This document shows positions 32,153-43,183 of a DNA stretch of 64,000 nt, in pieces. Both the position numbers and the translations under genes were made by a program. The DNA lies in assembly GCF_051912485.1 (NCBI RefSeq), contig NZ_CP196822.1, positions 1,922,001 through 1,986,000 of the forward strand, read 5' to 3'. Source of the DNA: Nitrobacter sp051912485 (lineage in GTDB: Bacteria; Pseudomonadota; Alphaproteobacteria; Rhizobiales; Xanthobacteraceae). Positions within the stretch are counted from its first letter, which is position 1, and each line of letters opens with the position of its first letter. The notes under the pieces are model-generated. The model worked only from the letters and a program-made list of their open reading frames with translations, made no database searches and was not told the DNA's origin.

Positions 32153-33400
32153 CTATTGCGAAACTGGCGGAACCGGCGCTCCGTCAGGAGCGGGCGGCGC
32201 GGATGAGGCGGCGGACGGCGGAGGCGGAACGGGCTCTGCCGCAGGCGCGGCCGGTTTGGCCGATTCAACGGAGGTCGACGGCGACGGCGCCCCCACAGAG
32301 TCAGTGGGAGTTGGCGGCTGCGCGGAGCTCGCGGCCCCGGACGGCAACTTCGCATCGCCCTCGCCGACCTTCGGAGCCGGCGTCACCGCAGGAACCGGGT
32401 CGGCGCGCAGCGGTACCGACTTCGGATCACCGGAGGTTGTAGCCTCGGCTGGACCATTGTCCGGCTTGCTGCTTTCGGACCTGCCCGTCTCGGACTTTTC
32501 TGCTTCAGATTTGGCTTCAGATTTGTCAGCGTCGGGTTTGCTCATTTCGGCTTTGTCGGCCTCGGCGTTGCCACTCTCGGATTTGGTCAGATCAGACTTC
32601 ACCGCGTCCGGCTTGGCCACGTCGGCCTTGATGCCTTGCTCCTGACCAGCTTGTTTCTCGACTGCTTGTTCCTTGGGGGTTTCCGCCTTGGGAGATTCCG
32701 CCTTCTCGTCCTTGGCTGTCTCTCCCTTTGCGGGCTCCGCGCTGGATGGTTCGGTCTTCGCCGTTTCCGGCTTCGTTAAGGTATTGTCCTGGGACGGTTC
32801 CTGTTTGGCGGAGTCGGCTTTCGGCGACTCTTCCGGCCCTTGCTTGCCGCGCCTGCTCAGCTTTTTCTTGTCCCCATGCTTCCGCCTGTCGTGCTCGCTG
32901 GCCGCCTCTTCCGAGGTTGGCCGCGCAGCCTCCGGATTCTCATTGTCCGGTCGCGCAATGCGCTTGCGATGGCGATCCTTGCGGCCCAGCGGCTCATCCT
33001 GCGCGGAGACGTCCGCATCTGGCCGCACCGCTTCCTGGGACGGCAGCCTCCTGCCCTGTCGCTCGGCACGCTCGGGCTCCGGTTTGAGATCACCTGGCTG
33101 TCGCCTGGGTGTCTCTGCCCTGTAGCGCTCGTCGGTCGCACCGTTGGAAATCAGATAGGCGCTGAGCATCTTGGCCATGTCGGGGCCAGTGGTATAATGC
33201 TGGCGCAGAAAGGCCGGCAGCGATCCCGGCGCTACCGACCTGAGCAATCCGCGAGCGCCTTTGTGGCAGGCGGTACAGTTCCCCGAAAAGATCTGGGCAG
33301 CAGACTTTCCCGCCTCGAGATTTTGCGCGTGCGCGCAATTTGCTGCGAAACCGACGATCGCAAACATCACCGTCGCTAGACTGAGCGCTCGGCTCAACAT
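32153..33400 (-). CDS. c-type cytochrome with a long low-complexity C-terminal tail
   Basis: A 415-residue exported protein. A signal peptide (starting MLSRALSLATVMF, ending CAHAQ) is followed by a short cytochrome c domain with one haem site, CTACH, and a distal segment (GPDMAKMLSAYLISNG). From about residue 85 onward it is Lys/Glu/Pro/Ala/Ser-rich with repeating AKPDAVKSD-like and KSEAEKSE-like units, then a Pro/Ala-rich end. The start at 33400 has GGAGG six bases upstream. Such a tail could span periplasm or peptidoglycan, or be a disordered tether. The redox partner is unknown. Confidence 0.85.
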   Translation of the reverse strand: MLSRALSLATVMFAIVGFAANCAHAQNLEAGKSAAQIFSGNCTACHKGARGLLRSVAPGSLPAFLRQHYTTGPDMAKMLSAYLISNGATDERYRAETPRRQPGDLKPEPERAERQGRRLPSQEAVRPDADVSAQDEPLGRKDRHRKRIARPDNENPEAARPTSEEAASEHDRRKHGDKKKLSRRGKQGPEESPKADSAKQEPSQDNTLTKPETAKTEPSSAEPAKGETAKDEKAESPKAETPKEQAVEKQAGQEQGIKADVAKPDAVKSDLTKSESGNAEADKAEMSKPDADKSEAKSEAEKSETGRSESSKPDNGPAEATTSGDPKSVPLRADPVPAVTPAPKVGEGDAKLPSGAASSAQPPTPTDSVGAPSPSTSVESAKPAAPAAEPVPPPPSAASSAPPAPDGAPVPPVSQ

Positions 33401-33635
33401 ACCCATCCTCCGGGTGCGGAAATTGCCGCGGCCGCGGCGGCCCACCTTTTAGCCAATTATGCTGCGAATGGAAGCCGCACAGCCAACGCAACCGCGTGAT
33501 CCACAATTCCGGATAGCCGCCCTGCGGTCTGAGCATTGGTGGACCGGTTTCTGCGGTATTATTATTTCAACGGAACTTGGGCGCCAGCCCCAGAGCCACG
33601 GGTGCCAACGTGTCCTCGTGATGATGGTGGTTTCG

Positions 33636-34886
33636 ATGGACCGTTTGTTACGGTTTTTTCTGGACCAGTTTATTCAGCGCGGCTCGATCACATTCATAAC
33701 CGCGAGCGGCCTGACGTTTACCTGCGGCGACGGAACCGGTGACCCGGTTCGGGTGCGGCTGACCACGAAAGAAGTCGCACGCCAGCTTCTGCTCGATCCT
33801 GAAATGTCTTTCGGCGAGGCCTATACCGACGGCACAATGCTGGTCGAACGGGGGTCGATTGCCGACGTCCTGGCGATCATCCTCGACCAGCCCGACATCA
33901 TGCCGCGCTGGGCGAAGCTGCAATGGTGGCTCCGCTATCTCGTGCGCAACATTCAACAATTCAATCCCCGCGGGCGTTCCAGAAACAACGTCGCGCGCCA
34001 TTACGACCTCGACGGTCGCCTCTACTCGCTGTTCCTCGATGCCGACAAACAATACAGTTGCGCGTATTTCGAAACCTCGGACATGACGCTGGACGACGCC
34101 CAGCTTGCAAAGAAGCGGCACATCGCCGCCAAGACTCTGGTCGAGCGCGGTCACAGCGTCCTCGATATCGGCTCAGGCTGGGGCGGCCTCAGCCTGTATC
34201 TTGCGGAAATGACCGGCGCCAATGTCACCGGGGTCACGCTATCAACCGAACAGCTTCAGGTGTCGAACGCTCGCGCCGGCGAACGAAACCTGACGCGGTC
34301 GGCAAAATTCGTGCTCCAGGATTATCGCGACATTCCCGGACCGTTCGACCGCGTCGTGTCGGTCGGCATGTTCGAGCATGTCGGCGTCGATCACTACGAT
34401 ACCTTTTTCAAGCGCTGCGCCGAGCTGCTCGACACCGACGGCGTGATGCTGCTGCATTCGATCGGCCGTTCGGAAGGCCCGGGCATCACTAACCCCTGGA
34501 TCGCGAAGTATATCTTCCCCGGCGGATACATCCCTGCGCTCTCGGAAGTCTTGCCTGCGATCGAGCGCGCCGGACTTCTGGTCTGTGACATCGAAATCCT
34601 GCGTCTGCACTACGCGGACACGCTAAAGGCGTGGCGCGAGCGCTTCATGGCGCGACGCGAAGAAGCCGTGCGACTTTACGACGAGCGATTCGCACGAATG
34701 TGGGAGTTTTATTTGGCGTCGTCGGAAATGTCGTTCCGCAAGCAGAATCTGATGAATTTCCAGATCCAGATGGCGAAGCGGCAAGGCATCGTGCCGATGA
34801 CGCGCGATTATATCCCGCTCGGCGAAGCCAAACTGCGCGGCGTTGAGCGAAAACAACGTCCGCAGCTTCAGATCGCGGGCGAGTGA
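33636..34886 (+). CDS. cfa: Cyclopropane-fatty-acyl-phospholipid synthase
   Basis: A 416-residue SAM-dependent methyltransferase that converts unsaturated acyl chains of membrane phospholipids into cyclopropane chains, often in stationary phase or under acid stress. The SAM loop VLDIGSGWGG is at about residues 175-184, preceded by the family segment YSCAYFETSDMTLDDAQ and followed by GMFEHVGVDHYDTFF. LGEAYTDG-like N-terminal homology (MSFGEAYTDG) is present. The start at 33636 (MDRLLRFFLDQFIQRG) fits the family; ATGs at 33621 and 33624 are alternatives. Monocistronic. Confidence 0.93.
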   Translation: MDRLLRFFLDQFIQRGSITFITASGLTFTCGDGTGDPVRVRLTTKEVARQLLLDPEMSFGEAYTDGTMLVERGSIADVLAIILDQPDIMPRWAKLQWWLRYLVRNIQQFNPRGRSRNNVARHYDLDGRLYSLFLDADKQYSCAYFETSDMTLDDAQLAKKRHIAAKTLVERGHSVLDIGSGWGGLSLYLAEMTGANVTGVTLSTEQLQVSNARAGERNLTRSAKFVLQDYRDIPGPFDRVVSVGMFEHVGVDHYDTFFKRCAELLDTDGVMLLHSIGRSEGPGITNPWIAKYIFPGGYIPALSEVLPAIERAGLLVCDIEILRLHYADTLKAWRERFMARREEAVRLYDERFARMWEFYLASSEMSFRKQNLMNFQIQMAKRQGIVPMTRDYIPLGEAKLRGVERKQRPQLQIAGE

Positions 34887-34907
34887 GCCGATTCGGGTGG
34901 GGAGAAA

Positions 34908-35102
34908 TCAGGCCGCCGTGCGATTAGTGGTGGCTGTGAAACTGGCTGAATGCGCGAGATGGGCCTTGGCGGCAACCAAATCTCCTGCGTCGCAGGGCAC
35001 GGCGCGCGCCTCCGGAACGGACAGTTTTTCGAGCGTTTCCACCAACATCGACAGCCAGGCGGTTTCGCTGCTTTCACAATAGCACTGGCGGAACTGAGCC
35101 AT
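34908..35102 (-). CDS. Small hypothetical protein
   Basis: A possible 64-residue protein starting MAQFRQCYCESSETAWLSML and continuing VETLEKLSVPEARAVPCD. It is helical and moderately charged, with a CYC near the start. A GGGAAAC about eight bases upstream is a weak ribosome-binding site. The frame extends upstream to 35180 but with less protein-like sequence. It lies convergent to cfa with 21 bases between stops. No family is recognised. Confidence 0.45.
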   Translation of the reverse strand: MAQFRQCYCESSETAWLSMLVETLEKLSVPEARAVPCDAGDLVAAKAHLAHSASFTATTNRTAA

Positions 35103-35352
35103 TCTGCGAGTTTCCCGTGCTGGATTCACAGTAATCAACCAAACAACCGCATTTTTGTTCCGGATCACATGAGAAACCACCGTCAGCGATTCGAACGCCG
35201 GTTGCCGTCAAGTTCGATGCGCTTTCGACTCAAGTTTCATTCAAGATCATGTGGGAATCGGGCATAAGGGGTGCAGCATTGCTTTCGCTGTCCGCCGGAG
35301 CGGCGCTTTATGCGTGCTGTATCCCAAAAATCCAGGTCAGAATCCGAAAGCC

Positions 35353-36843
35353 ATGGCTGATTCGAACATCGTGAAGCTTGCGCCTGATACGGCGACGCCA
35401 GCCTACCGCACCGCGCCGAACAACATCGAAGCGGAACGGGGTCTTCTCGGCGCCATTCTGGTCAACAACGACGCGTTTTACAGGGTTTCGGATTTCCTCG
35501 AGCCGAAGCACTTCTTCGAACAGATCCATCGGACCATCTACGAGACCGCGGGCAGCCTGATCCGCGCCGGCAAGGTCGCGACGCCCGTCACGGTCAAGAC
35601 CTTCGTTCCCGCCGAGACCGACATCGGCGGAATGACCGTAAGCCAGTACCTCGCCCGTCTGGCGGCGGAAGCCACCACGATCATCAACGCGCTGCATTAT
35701 GGGCGCACCATCTATGAGCAAGCGCTACGCCGAGACCTGATTCACATCGGCGAAGACATGGTCAACGTCGCCTACGACGCGCCGGTCGATCTCGCGCCAC
35801 GGGCACAGATCGAGGATGCCGAGCGCCGACTCTACGAACTGGCCGAATCAGGCCGCTATGACGGCGGCTTCCAGAAATTCTCGCAAGCGATGAAGACCGC
35901 GCTCGACATGGCGGCCAACGCCTACCGCCGCGACGGGAAGCTGTCCGGCATCGCGACGGGCCTGCGCGATCTCGACTCGAAAATGGGCGGATTGCAGTCA
36001 TCCGACTTGATTATCGTTGCTGGCAGACCGGGCATGGGAAAGACCGCGCTTGCGACCAACATCGCCTACAATATCGCCAAAGCTCATCAGTCTGAGCTTC
36101 AGCCCGACGGCACGATGAAGACCGTCAACGGCGGGATCGTGGGTTTCTTCTCCTGCGAAATGTCGGCGGAGCAACTGGCGACGCGTATTCTCGCCGAGCA
36201 GACCAGCATCGCCTCCAGCAATATTCGCCGCGGCGGCATCACCGAGAGCGATTTCGAAAAAATCCGCGATCACACTATCGAGCTAGAGCACCTGCCGCTC
36301 TTCGTCGACGAGACCGGCGGCCTCTCGATTTCACAACTGACGGCGCGCGCCCGCCGCCTGAAACGTCAGAAGGGGCTCGACGTACTGATCGTCGACTACA
36401 TCCAGCTTCTGCTGGGTAGCGGCAAGCGCAGCGACAACCGGGTGCAGGAAGTCACCGAGATCACCACCAGCCTGAAAGCGCTGGCGAAGGAATTGAATGT
36501 CCCGATCATCGCGCTATCGCAACTGTCCCGTCAGGTCGAAAATCGCGACGACAAACGCCCGCAGCTCTCAGACCTCCGCGAATCCGGTTCGATCGAACAG
36601 GACGCCGATGTCGTGATGTTCGTCTTCCGCGAGGAATATTACCTTCAGAACAAGGAACCCCGGCCGGGCACGCCGGAATACGAGAAGTGGCAGCTCGATA
36701 TGTCGCTGGTGCACGGCAAAGCCGAAGTCATCATCGGCAAGCAGCGCCATGGGCCGACCGGCACCGTCGAACTGCAGTTCGAAGGGCAGTTCACCCGCTT
36801 CAGCGACCTCGCGCACGATGGTCACCTGCCGGAGCGCATTTAA
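35353..36843 (+). CDS. dnaB: Replicative DNA helicase DnaB
   Basis: A 496-residue hexameric helicase that unwinds DNA at the replication fork and binds DnaG and the clamp loader. The N-terminal domain (APNNIEAERGLLGAILVNND) and the RecA-like C-terminal domain (Walker A GRPGMGKTAL, FFSCEMSAEQLATR, Walker B VLIVDYIQLL, then LSQLSRQVENR and LRESGSIEQDADVVMF) are complete. The start is the ATG at 35353 (MADSNIVKLAP). No intein is present. It is followed by alr and radA on the same strand, a common alphaproteobacterial order. Confidence 0.97.
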   Translation: MADSNIVKLAPDTATPAYRTAPNNIEAERGLLGAILVNNDAFYRVSDFLEPKHFFEQIHRTIYETAGSLIRAGKVATPVTVKTFVPAETDIGGMTVSQYLARLAAEATTIINALHYGRTIYEQALRRDLIHIGEDMVNVAYDAPVDLAPRAQIEDAERRLYELAESGRYDGGFQKFSQAMKTALDMAANAYRRDGKLSGIATGLRDLDSKMGGLQSSDLIIVAGRPGMGKTALATNIAYNIAKAHQSELQPDGTMKTVNGGIVGFFSCEMSAEQLATRILAEQTSIASSNIRRGGITESDFEKIRDHTIELEHLPLFVDETGGLSISQLTARARRLKRQKGLDVLIVDYIQLLLGSGKRSDNRVQEVTEITTSLKALAKELNVPIIALSQLSRQVENRDDKRPQLSDLRESGSIEQDADVVMFVFREEYYLQNKEPRPGTPEYEKWQLDMSLVHGKAEVIIGKQRHGPTGTVELQFEGQFTRFSDLAHDGHLPERI

Positions 36844-36910
36844 TTTACAGCCTGTTTAAGCGCACCGCTCGCGCGGTTGAACCGCCGGGCGGCCGAGCGT
36901 AGCATGCGGC

Positions 36911-38095
36911 ATGAATCTCGTGCCCGATTCCAAAATGACATCCAGCAGACTGCCGACCGATGCTAACGCGGCCTTTTCGGCTGCTGCGGCAATCGGCACC
37001 CTTACCGTCAATCTCGATGCCATCGTTGCCAACTGGCGCAAGCTCGAAAAGACCGCCTTGCCCGCCGAATGCGCCGGCGTGGTCAAGGCCGACGCCTACG
37101 GCTGCGGGGCGCGGCCCGTGGTGCGCGCGCTGAGCGCGGCCGGATGCAAAACATTTTTCGTCGCAACGCTCGACGAGGCGCGCGTCGTCCGCGCCACGGC
37201 CCCCTCCGCCGACCTCTATGTGCTGGACGGCCTCTTTCAGAATTGCAGCGACGCCTTCGCCGAAATCAATTGCCGGCCGGTGATCGGCGATCTCAACGAA
37301 CTCGCGGAATGGGACGCGTTCTGCCGCCGCACTGGCTGGGCGGGCGGCGCGGCCATCCACATCGACACCGGCATGAACCGCCTCGGCCTCACGCTGGACG
37401 AGGCGCAAGCGCTCGTTCCAAGGATCGACTCCGGCGATCACGGCATCACGCTGGTGATGAGTCACCTCGCCTGCGCCGAAAGCCTCCATCATCCGCTCAA
37501 TGCCAGACAGGTCGCGGCATTTCGGGAGATCGCCAGCCAGTTCTCCGGCGTTCCCGCCTCGCTGGCGAACTCGTCCGGCATTTTCCTCGGGCCGCAATAT
37601 CCGTTCGAGATGGTGCGTCCGGGCGCCGCGCTTTATGGCGTCAACCCCACGCCGGAAGCCGACAATCCGATGCAGCCGGTGGTCGAGCTGAAAGCCCGGA
37701 TCGTGCAGATCAGGTCGATCGACAAGGGTGAAAGCGTCGGCTACGGCGCGACCTGGACCGCACGGCGGCTGACCCGGCTTGCCATCGTCTCGGCAGGATA
37801 CGCCGACGGTTATTTCCGCGCCGGCGGCAGCAATGATGGCACCCGCGGCGCCGACGTCATTGTGGCTGGAACGCGATGCCCGGTGGCGGGCCGCATTTCC
37901 ATGGATCTGTTGGCGGTCGACATCACCGATCTACCGAACAATGCGGTGCGGCGCGGCCACCTCGCGACGCTGATCGGCGAAGGCATCACCGTGGACGAAC
38001 TTGCGCACCATTTCGGCACCATCGGTTACGAAGTGCTGACGAGCCTGGGTGGCCGCTACAACCGAACCTACAAGGGCGGTCCCGCCGAGTCGTGA
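36911..38095 (+). CDS. alr: Alanine racemase
   Basis: A 394-residue PLP enzyme interconverting L- and D-alanine for peptidoglycan. The PLP lysine lies in AGVVKADAYGCG (Lys59), the second catalytic base in ESVGYGATW (Tyr278), and the phosphate contacts in HIDTGMNRLGL and SLANSSGIFLG. The N-terminus is about 25 residues longer than usual; an internal start at MTSSRLP (residue 9) is possible. It lies 67 bases after dnaB and 27 bases before radA. Confidence 0.96.
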   Translation: MNLVPDSKMTSSRLPTDANAAFSAAAAIGTLTVNLDAIVANWRKLEKTALPAECAGVVKADAYGCGARPVVRALSAAGCKTFFVATLDEARVVRATAPSADLYVLDGLFQNCSDAFAEINCRPVIGDLNELAEWDAFCRRTGWAGGAAIHIDTGMNRLGLTLDEAQALVPRIDSGDHGITLVMSHLACAESLHHPLNARQVAAFREIASQFSGVPASLANSSGIFLGPQYPFEMVRPGAALYGVNPTPEADNPMQPVVELKARIVQIRSIDKGESVGYGATWTARRLTRLAIVSAGYADGYFRAGGSNDGTRGADVIVAGTRCPVAGRISMDLLAVDITDLPNNAVRRGHLATLIGEGITVDELAHHFGTIGYEVLTSLGGRYNRTYKGGPAES

Positions 38096-38122
38096 ACCCT
38101 GCGCCGAACCCGATCGTTGAAA

Positions 38123-39574
<1,452 letters not shown>

Positions 39575-39716
39575 AGCGGCGTGACCTCGCGACCAGCCGC
39601 CGCTATACATTCGGCGCGGCCGCAAGGCTGACGAGACACGTGTCATATGACCGTCAACTGGACCGGCAGTGAGATGCCGATTCGGTTTCTGATTTACGAG
39701 CGGACCTGACCAGCCG

Positions 39717-40346
39717 ATGCCGATAACCATCCTCGACCTCGTTCTGCTCGCCGTGATGCTGATTTCGGGCCTGCTGGCGATGATTCGCGGCTTCATGCGC
39801 GAAATCCTGTCGATCGCCTCATGGGGTATAGCCGCGCTGGCCACGCTCTACTCGTTCCAGAAGCTCCTGCCCTTCGCCAAGACCTATTTCAACAACGACA
39901 CAGTTGCCTCCGCGGCCGTGATCGGCGGCGTTTTCATCGGCACTCTGATCGTGATTTCTATCATCACGACACGCATTTCCGACATGGTCCTCGATTCCCG
40001 GATCGGTGCGCTCGACCGCACCCTGGGTTTCCTGTTCGGGCTGGCTCGAGGCCTGCTGATCGTCGTCGTTGCCTTTCTGTTCTTTACCTGGCTGGTTCCG
40101 GACAAGCAGCGACCGGACTGGGTCACGGGCGCGAAGTCGCTCACGGTGCTCAATTCCACCGGCGTCTGGCTGCAGTCACTCTTGCCGGACGATCCTGAGA
40201 ACACCATCTTAAACAAACTCAAGAAGAATAAGCCCGACGCAGATCAATCGGATACGGAACCTGCTTCCCCCGGCTCCGACGGCTATTCCAAACCTGCCCG
40301 AGACGGCCTGAAAAAGCTGATCGACGGCAAACCGGCGGAACACTAG
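39717..40346 (+). CDS. cvpA: CvpA family membrane protein
   Basis: A 209-residue inner-membrane protein with four hydrophobic segments (ILDLVLLAVMLISGLLAM, a stretch near 35-50, AAVIGGVFIGTLIVISII, GLLIVVVAFLFFTWLV) and the family signature GLAMIRGFMREILSIASWG-like start. The C-terminal 50 residues are polar. Despite the colicin V production name, the role is unclear; in many bacteria it is envelope-related. It lies nine bases before purF, the classical cvpA-purF pairing. Confidence 0.93.
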   Translation: MPITILDLVLLAVMLISGLLAMIRGFMREILSIASWGIAALATLYSFQKLLPFAKTYFNNDTVASAAVIGGVFIGTLIVISIITTRISDMVLDSRIGALDRTLGFLFGLARGLLIVVVAFLFFTWLVPDKQRPDWVTGAKSLTVLNSTGVWLQSLLPDDPENTILNKLKKNKPDADQSDTEPASPGSDGYSKPARDGLKKLIDGKPAEH

Positions 40347-40355
40347 CGAGGCGTA

Positions 40356-41876
40356 ATGGACTGTCAGCAGAGCCTTTCCAGCGACGCTCTAGCGCCCGAA
40401 CCGGACTCCGACCTGGATTTCGATCTCAACGGCGACTCGCTCCGCGAGGAATGCGGCGTTTTCGGCATCTTCGGCCACCCCGACGCCGCCGCCATTACCG
40501 CGCTGGGTCTTCACGCTCTCCAGCATCGCGGCCAGGAAGCCGCCGGCATCGTGACCTTCGACGGCCATCGCTTCCACTCCGAACGCCGCCTCGGCCTCGT
40601 CGGCGACACCTTCTCTCGCCGCGAGGTGATCGAACGTCTCCCCGGCAGCGCCGCCATCGGCCACACCCGCTACTCGACCACCGGCGGCACCATCCTGCGT
40701 AACGTGCAGCCGCTGTTCGCCGAGCTCAACGCCGGTGGCTTCGCGGTCGCTCACAACGGCAACCTCACCAACGGGCTGACGCTACGGCGCGAACTGGTAG
40801 GCCACGGCGCCCTGATGCAATCGACCACTGACACCGAGGCCATCCTGCATCTGGTGGCGCAGTCCCGGCGCGGCCGTTTCATTGAGCGCTATATCGAGGC
40901 CCTCCGAGCTCTCGAGGGCGCCTACGCGCTGGTGTCGCTGACCAACAAGAAGCTGGTCGGCGCGCGCGATCCACGTGGCATCCGTCCGCTCGTTCTCGGC
41001 GAACTCGATGGCTACCCGATTCTCGCCTCGGAAACCTGCGCGCTCGACATCATCAGCGCGAAATATGTCCGCGATATCGAACCCGGCGAAGTCATCGTGT
41101 TCCATCGCAAGGACGGGACCATTCAGACCGAAATCCACAAACCTTTTCCGCCGATGCCGCCGCGGCCCTGCATCTTCGAATACATCTATTTCTCCAGGCC
41201 GGATTCGATCGTCGGCGGCCGCTCGGTCTACGAAGTCCGCAAGGCGTTCGGTGCGCAACTGGCCCGCGAGAGTCACGCGGAGGTGGATGTCGTGGTGCCG
41301 GTGCCCGATTCCGGCGTGCCTGCCGCCCTCGGCTACAGCCAGTTCTCCGGCGTGCCGTACGAACTCGGGATCATCCGAAACCACTATGTCGGCCGCACCT
41401 TCATCCAGCCGGCCCAAAGCGTCCGCGAACTCGGCGTGCGCATGAAGCATTCGGCCAACCGCGCCGCGATTGAGGGCAAACGCATCGTCCTGATCGACGA
41501 CTCGCTGGTGCGCGGCACCACCTCGAAGAAGATCGTGCGCATGATGCGCGACGCCGGCGCCACGGAGGTGCACTTCCGCCTCGCCTCGCCGCCGATCATC
41601 CATCCCGATTACTACGGCATTGACCTGCCGGACCGCAGCAGCCTGCTGGCCGCGACCCACAGCCTCGAGCAGATGCGCGACATCATCGGCGCGGATTCGC
41701 TGGCCTTCCTCTCCATCGACGGGCTGTACCGCGCCATGGGCGAGCCGGGACGCGACGCCGCGAACCCGAAATATTCCGATCACTGTTTTACCGGCGCCTA
41801 TCCGACCACCCTCACCGACCATACCGACGTGGAACCGCAGCCGCATCAGTTGTCGCTGCTCGCGGAAGCGAGCTGA
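40356..41876 (+). CDS. purF: Amidophosphoribosyltransferase
   Basis: A 506-residue PurF, the first committed enzyme of purine synthesis, replacing the pyrophosphate of PRPP with glutamine-derived ammonia. The class II glutaminase nucleophile is Cys33 in REECGVFGIFG, so a roughly 32-residue propeptide should be removed by self-processing. The PRPP loop VLIDDSLVRGTTSKK is intact. The start is the ATG at 40356, nine bases after cvpA, suggesting one mRNA. Confidence 0.96.
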   Translation: MDCQQSLSSDALAPEPDSDLDFDLNGDSLREECGVFGIFGHPDAAAITALGLHALQHRGQEAAGIVTFDGHRFHSERRLGLVGDTFSRREVIERLPGSAAIGHTRYSTTGGTILRNVQPLFAELNAGGFAVAHNGNLTNGLTLRRELVGHGALMQSTTDTEAILHLVAQSRRGRFIERYIEALRALEGAYALVSLTNKKLVGARDPRGIRPLVLGELDGYPILASETCALDIISAKYVRDIEPGEVIVFHRKDGTIQTEIHKPFPPMPPRPCIFEYIYFSRPDSIVGGRSVYEVRKAFGAQLARESHAEVDVVVPVPDSGVPAALGYSQFSGVPYELGIIRNHYVGRTFIQPAQSVRELGVRMKHSANRAAIEGKRIVLIDDSLVRGTTSKKIVRMMRDAGATEVHFRLASPPIIHPDYYGIDLPDRSSLLAATHSLEQMRDIIGADSLAFLSIDGLYRAMGEPGRDAANPKYSDHCFTGAYPTTLTDHTDVEPQPHQLSLLAEAS

Positions 41877-41877
41877 C

Positions 41878-41990
41878 ATTCGTCGTCGCCGGACTTGACC
41901 CGGCGATTCATCTAAAAAAGTGCGAAGCATGATGGATACGCGGATCATCTGCGCGAAGGCGCGCTTCGCGCTTTAGCCTGCGTATGACGG
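41878..41990. repeat. Intergenic palindromic repeat after purF
   Basis: The gap between purF and the SDR gene contains CGTCGTCGCCGGACTTGACC with a CGCCGG/CCGGCG hairpin (41887-41892 / 41900-41905), and a strong GCGCGAAG / CTTCGCGC hairpin near 41952-41971, ending CCTGCGTATGACG. It resembles the dispersed repeats of bradyrhizobial genomes and may also terminate purF transcripts. Confidence 0.6.
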
Positions 41991-42016
41991 CTGAATATGT
42001 TGACCCGGAATAACCG

Positions 42017-42760
42017 ATGACCCTTCCCCTCGCCTCCCGCATCGCGCTCGTAACCGGCGCCTCTCGCGGCATCGGCTATGCCACCGCGCGGGCGCTCGCA
42101 AAAGCCGGCGCGCATGTGATCGCCGTGGCGCGTACGCAAGGAGGGCTCGAAGAGCTCGACGACGACATCCGCAAGGACGGCGGCAGCGCGACGCTGGTGC
42201 CGCTCAACCTCACGGACTTCGACGGCATCGCCCGGCTCGGCGCCGCCCTGAACGAGCGCCACGGCAAGCTGGATATTCTTATCGGCAACGCCGGCATCGC
42301 CGGCCCGTCCTCGCCGCTCGGCCACATCGAGATGAAGCCATGGCAGGACGTGATTGCGATCAACGTCACGGCGAATTTTCAACTGATCCGCTGCATGGAG
42401 CCGCTGCTGCAGCAATCGGACGCCGGACGCGCGGTGTTCGTCACCTCTGACGCCGCTGGCCACGCCAACGCCTATCGCGGTCCCTATGCGGCCTCGAAGG
42501 CCGCGCTGGATACGCTGGTGCGATGCTGGGCAAACGAGACCGCCTCGACTCCGCTCCGCATCAACCTGTTCGATCCGGGACCGATCCGGACCCGGATGCG
42601 CGCCATAGTGTTCCCCGGCGAGGACCCGACGACGCTCGACACGCCGGAACAGGTTGCGGATTTCATCATGCCGATGTGCCTGCCATCCTGGAGCGAGACT
42701 GGCAAACTTTACGACTACAAGAGCCGTGAGGTGATGAGCTTCGAGCCGCCGTCGGCCTGA
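42017..42760 (+). CDS. Short-chain dehydrogenase/reductase (SDR)
   Basis: A 247-residue Rossmann oxidoreductase. The cofactor motif TGASRGIGYATA follows the N-terminus (Gly-x3-Gly-x-Gly), then NAGIAGP, the catalytic serine in VFVTSDAAGH, and YAASKAAL containing the Tyr-x3-Lys pair. The C-terminal DPGPIRTRMR fits the substrate loop. The substrate cannot be predicted. It is near purF but separated by a repeat. Confidence 0.92.
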   Translation: MTLPLASRIALVTGASRGIGYATARALAKAGAHVIAVARTQGGLEELDDDIRKDGGSATLVPLNLTDFDGIARLGAALNERHGKLDILIGNAGIAGPSSPLGHIEMKPWQDVIAINVTANFQLIRCMEPLLQQSDAGRAVFVTSDAAGHANAYRGPYAASKAALDTLVRCWANETASTPLRINLFDPGPIRTRMRAIVFPGEDPTTLDTPEQVADFIMPMCLPSWSETGKLYDYKSREVMSFEPPSA

Positions 42761-42769
42761 TCTTTGTAT

Positions 42770-42870
42770 AGGGATCCGCTTCTGATGGAATCAGAAGCTT
42801 GGGCCATGATCTTGATTTGACGCGTTTTCTTCACGCGAACCGGTATCCGCTTCGTTCAAAAACGCTATAG
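42770..42870. repeat. Intergenic repeat with perfect hairpin
   Basis: Contains a perfect nine-base hairpin with three-base loop (GCTTCTGAT / ATCAGAAGC, 42778-42798), then GCGTTTTCTTCACGCGAACCG with GGTATCCGCTTCGTTC. The latter half matches the conserved end of the repeat at 16205-16322, so these belong to one dispersed family. Confidence 0.6.
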
Positions 42871-42963
42871 GCGCGCTCGACGATTGGCGACCATCGGTAG
42901 GATTCCGCCAGCACGGTCGTATTGAACCGTTTGGGCGGCCGCCTCACAAATGACTGGAATTTC

Positions 42964-43161
42964 ATGCGCGATGGATGGTCTCAGCCGGGTCAGGAGCTGT
43001 CGATGCAACCCCTTGTCGAACGCGTGATACGCGCCTTTACCCTCAAGAACTCGCCCTCAAACGAAAATGCCGACGGCGCTCGCCGGATTCCGGCTGAGTT
43101 GGCCGCCGAATTGTTGGAGAACTACAGGGCGCAGCTTCTGCAGCGTGCGCAGAACCGTTGA
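42964..43161 (+). CDS. Small hypothetical protein
   Basis: About 65 residues starting MRDGWSQPGQELSMQPLVER, then VIRAFTLKNSPSNENADGARR and ELAAELLENYRAQLLQRAQNR. The LVERVIRAFTLKN segment resembles the N-terminus of short bradyrhizobial hypothetical proteins, but the rest differs, so it may be truncated. The last bases run into a repeat (GATCCACTTCTCCGG). Alternative starts are 42922 and 43003. Confidence 0.42.
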   Translation: MRDGWSQPGQELSMQPLVERVIRAFTLKNSPSNENADGARRIPAELAAELLENYRAQLLQRAQNR

Positions 43162-43183
43162 TCCACTTCTCCGGAATACGCGC

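Noticed and set aside
39717..40346. Colicin V production system
   Set aside because: The name CvpA is historical; no bacteriocin genes are linked and the cvpA-purF pairing is normal housekeeping.
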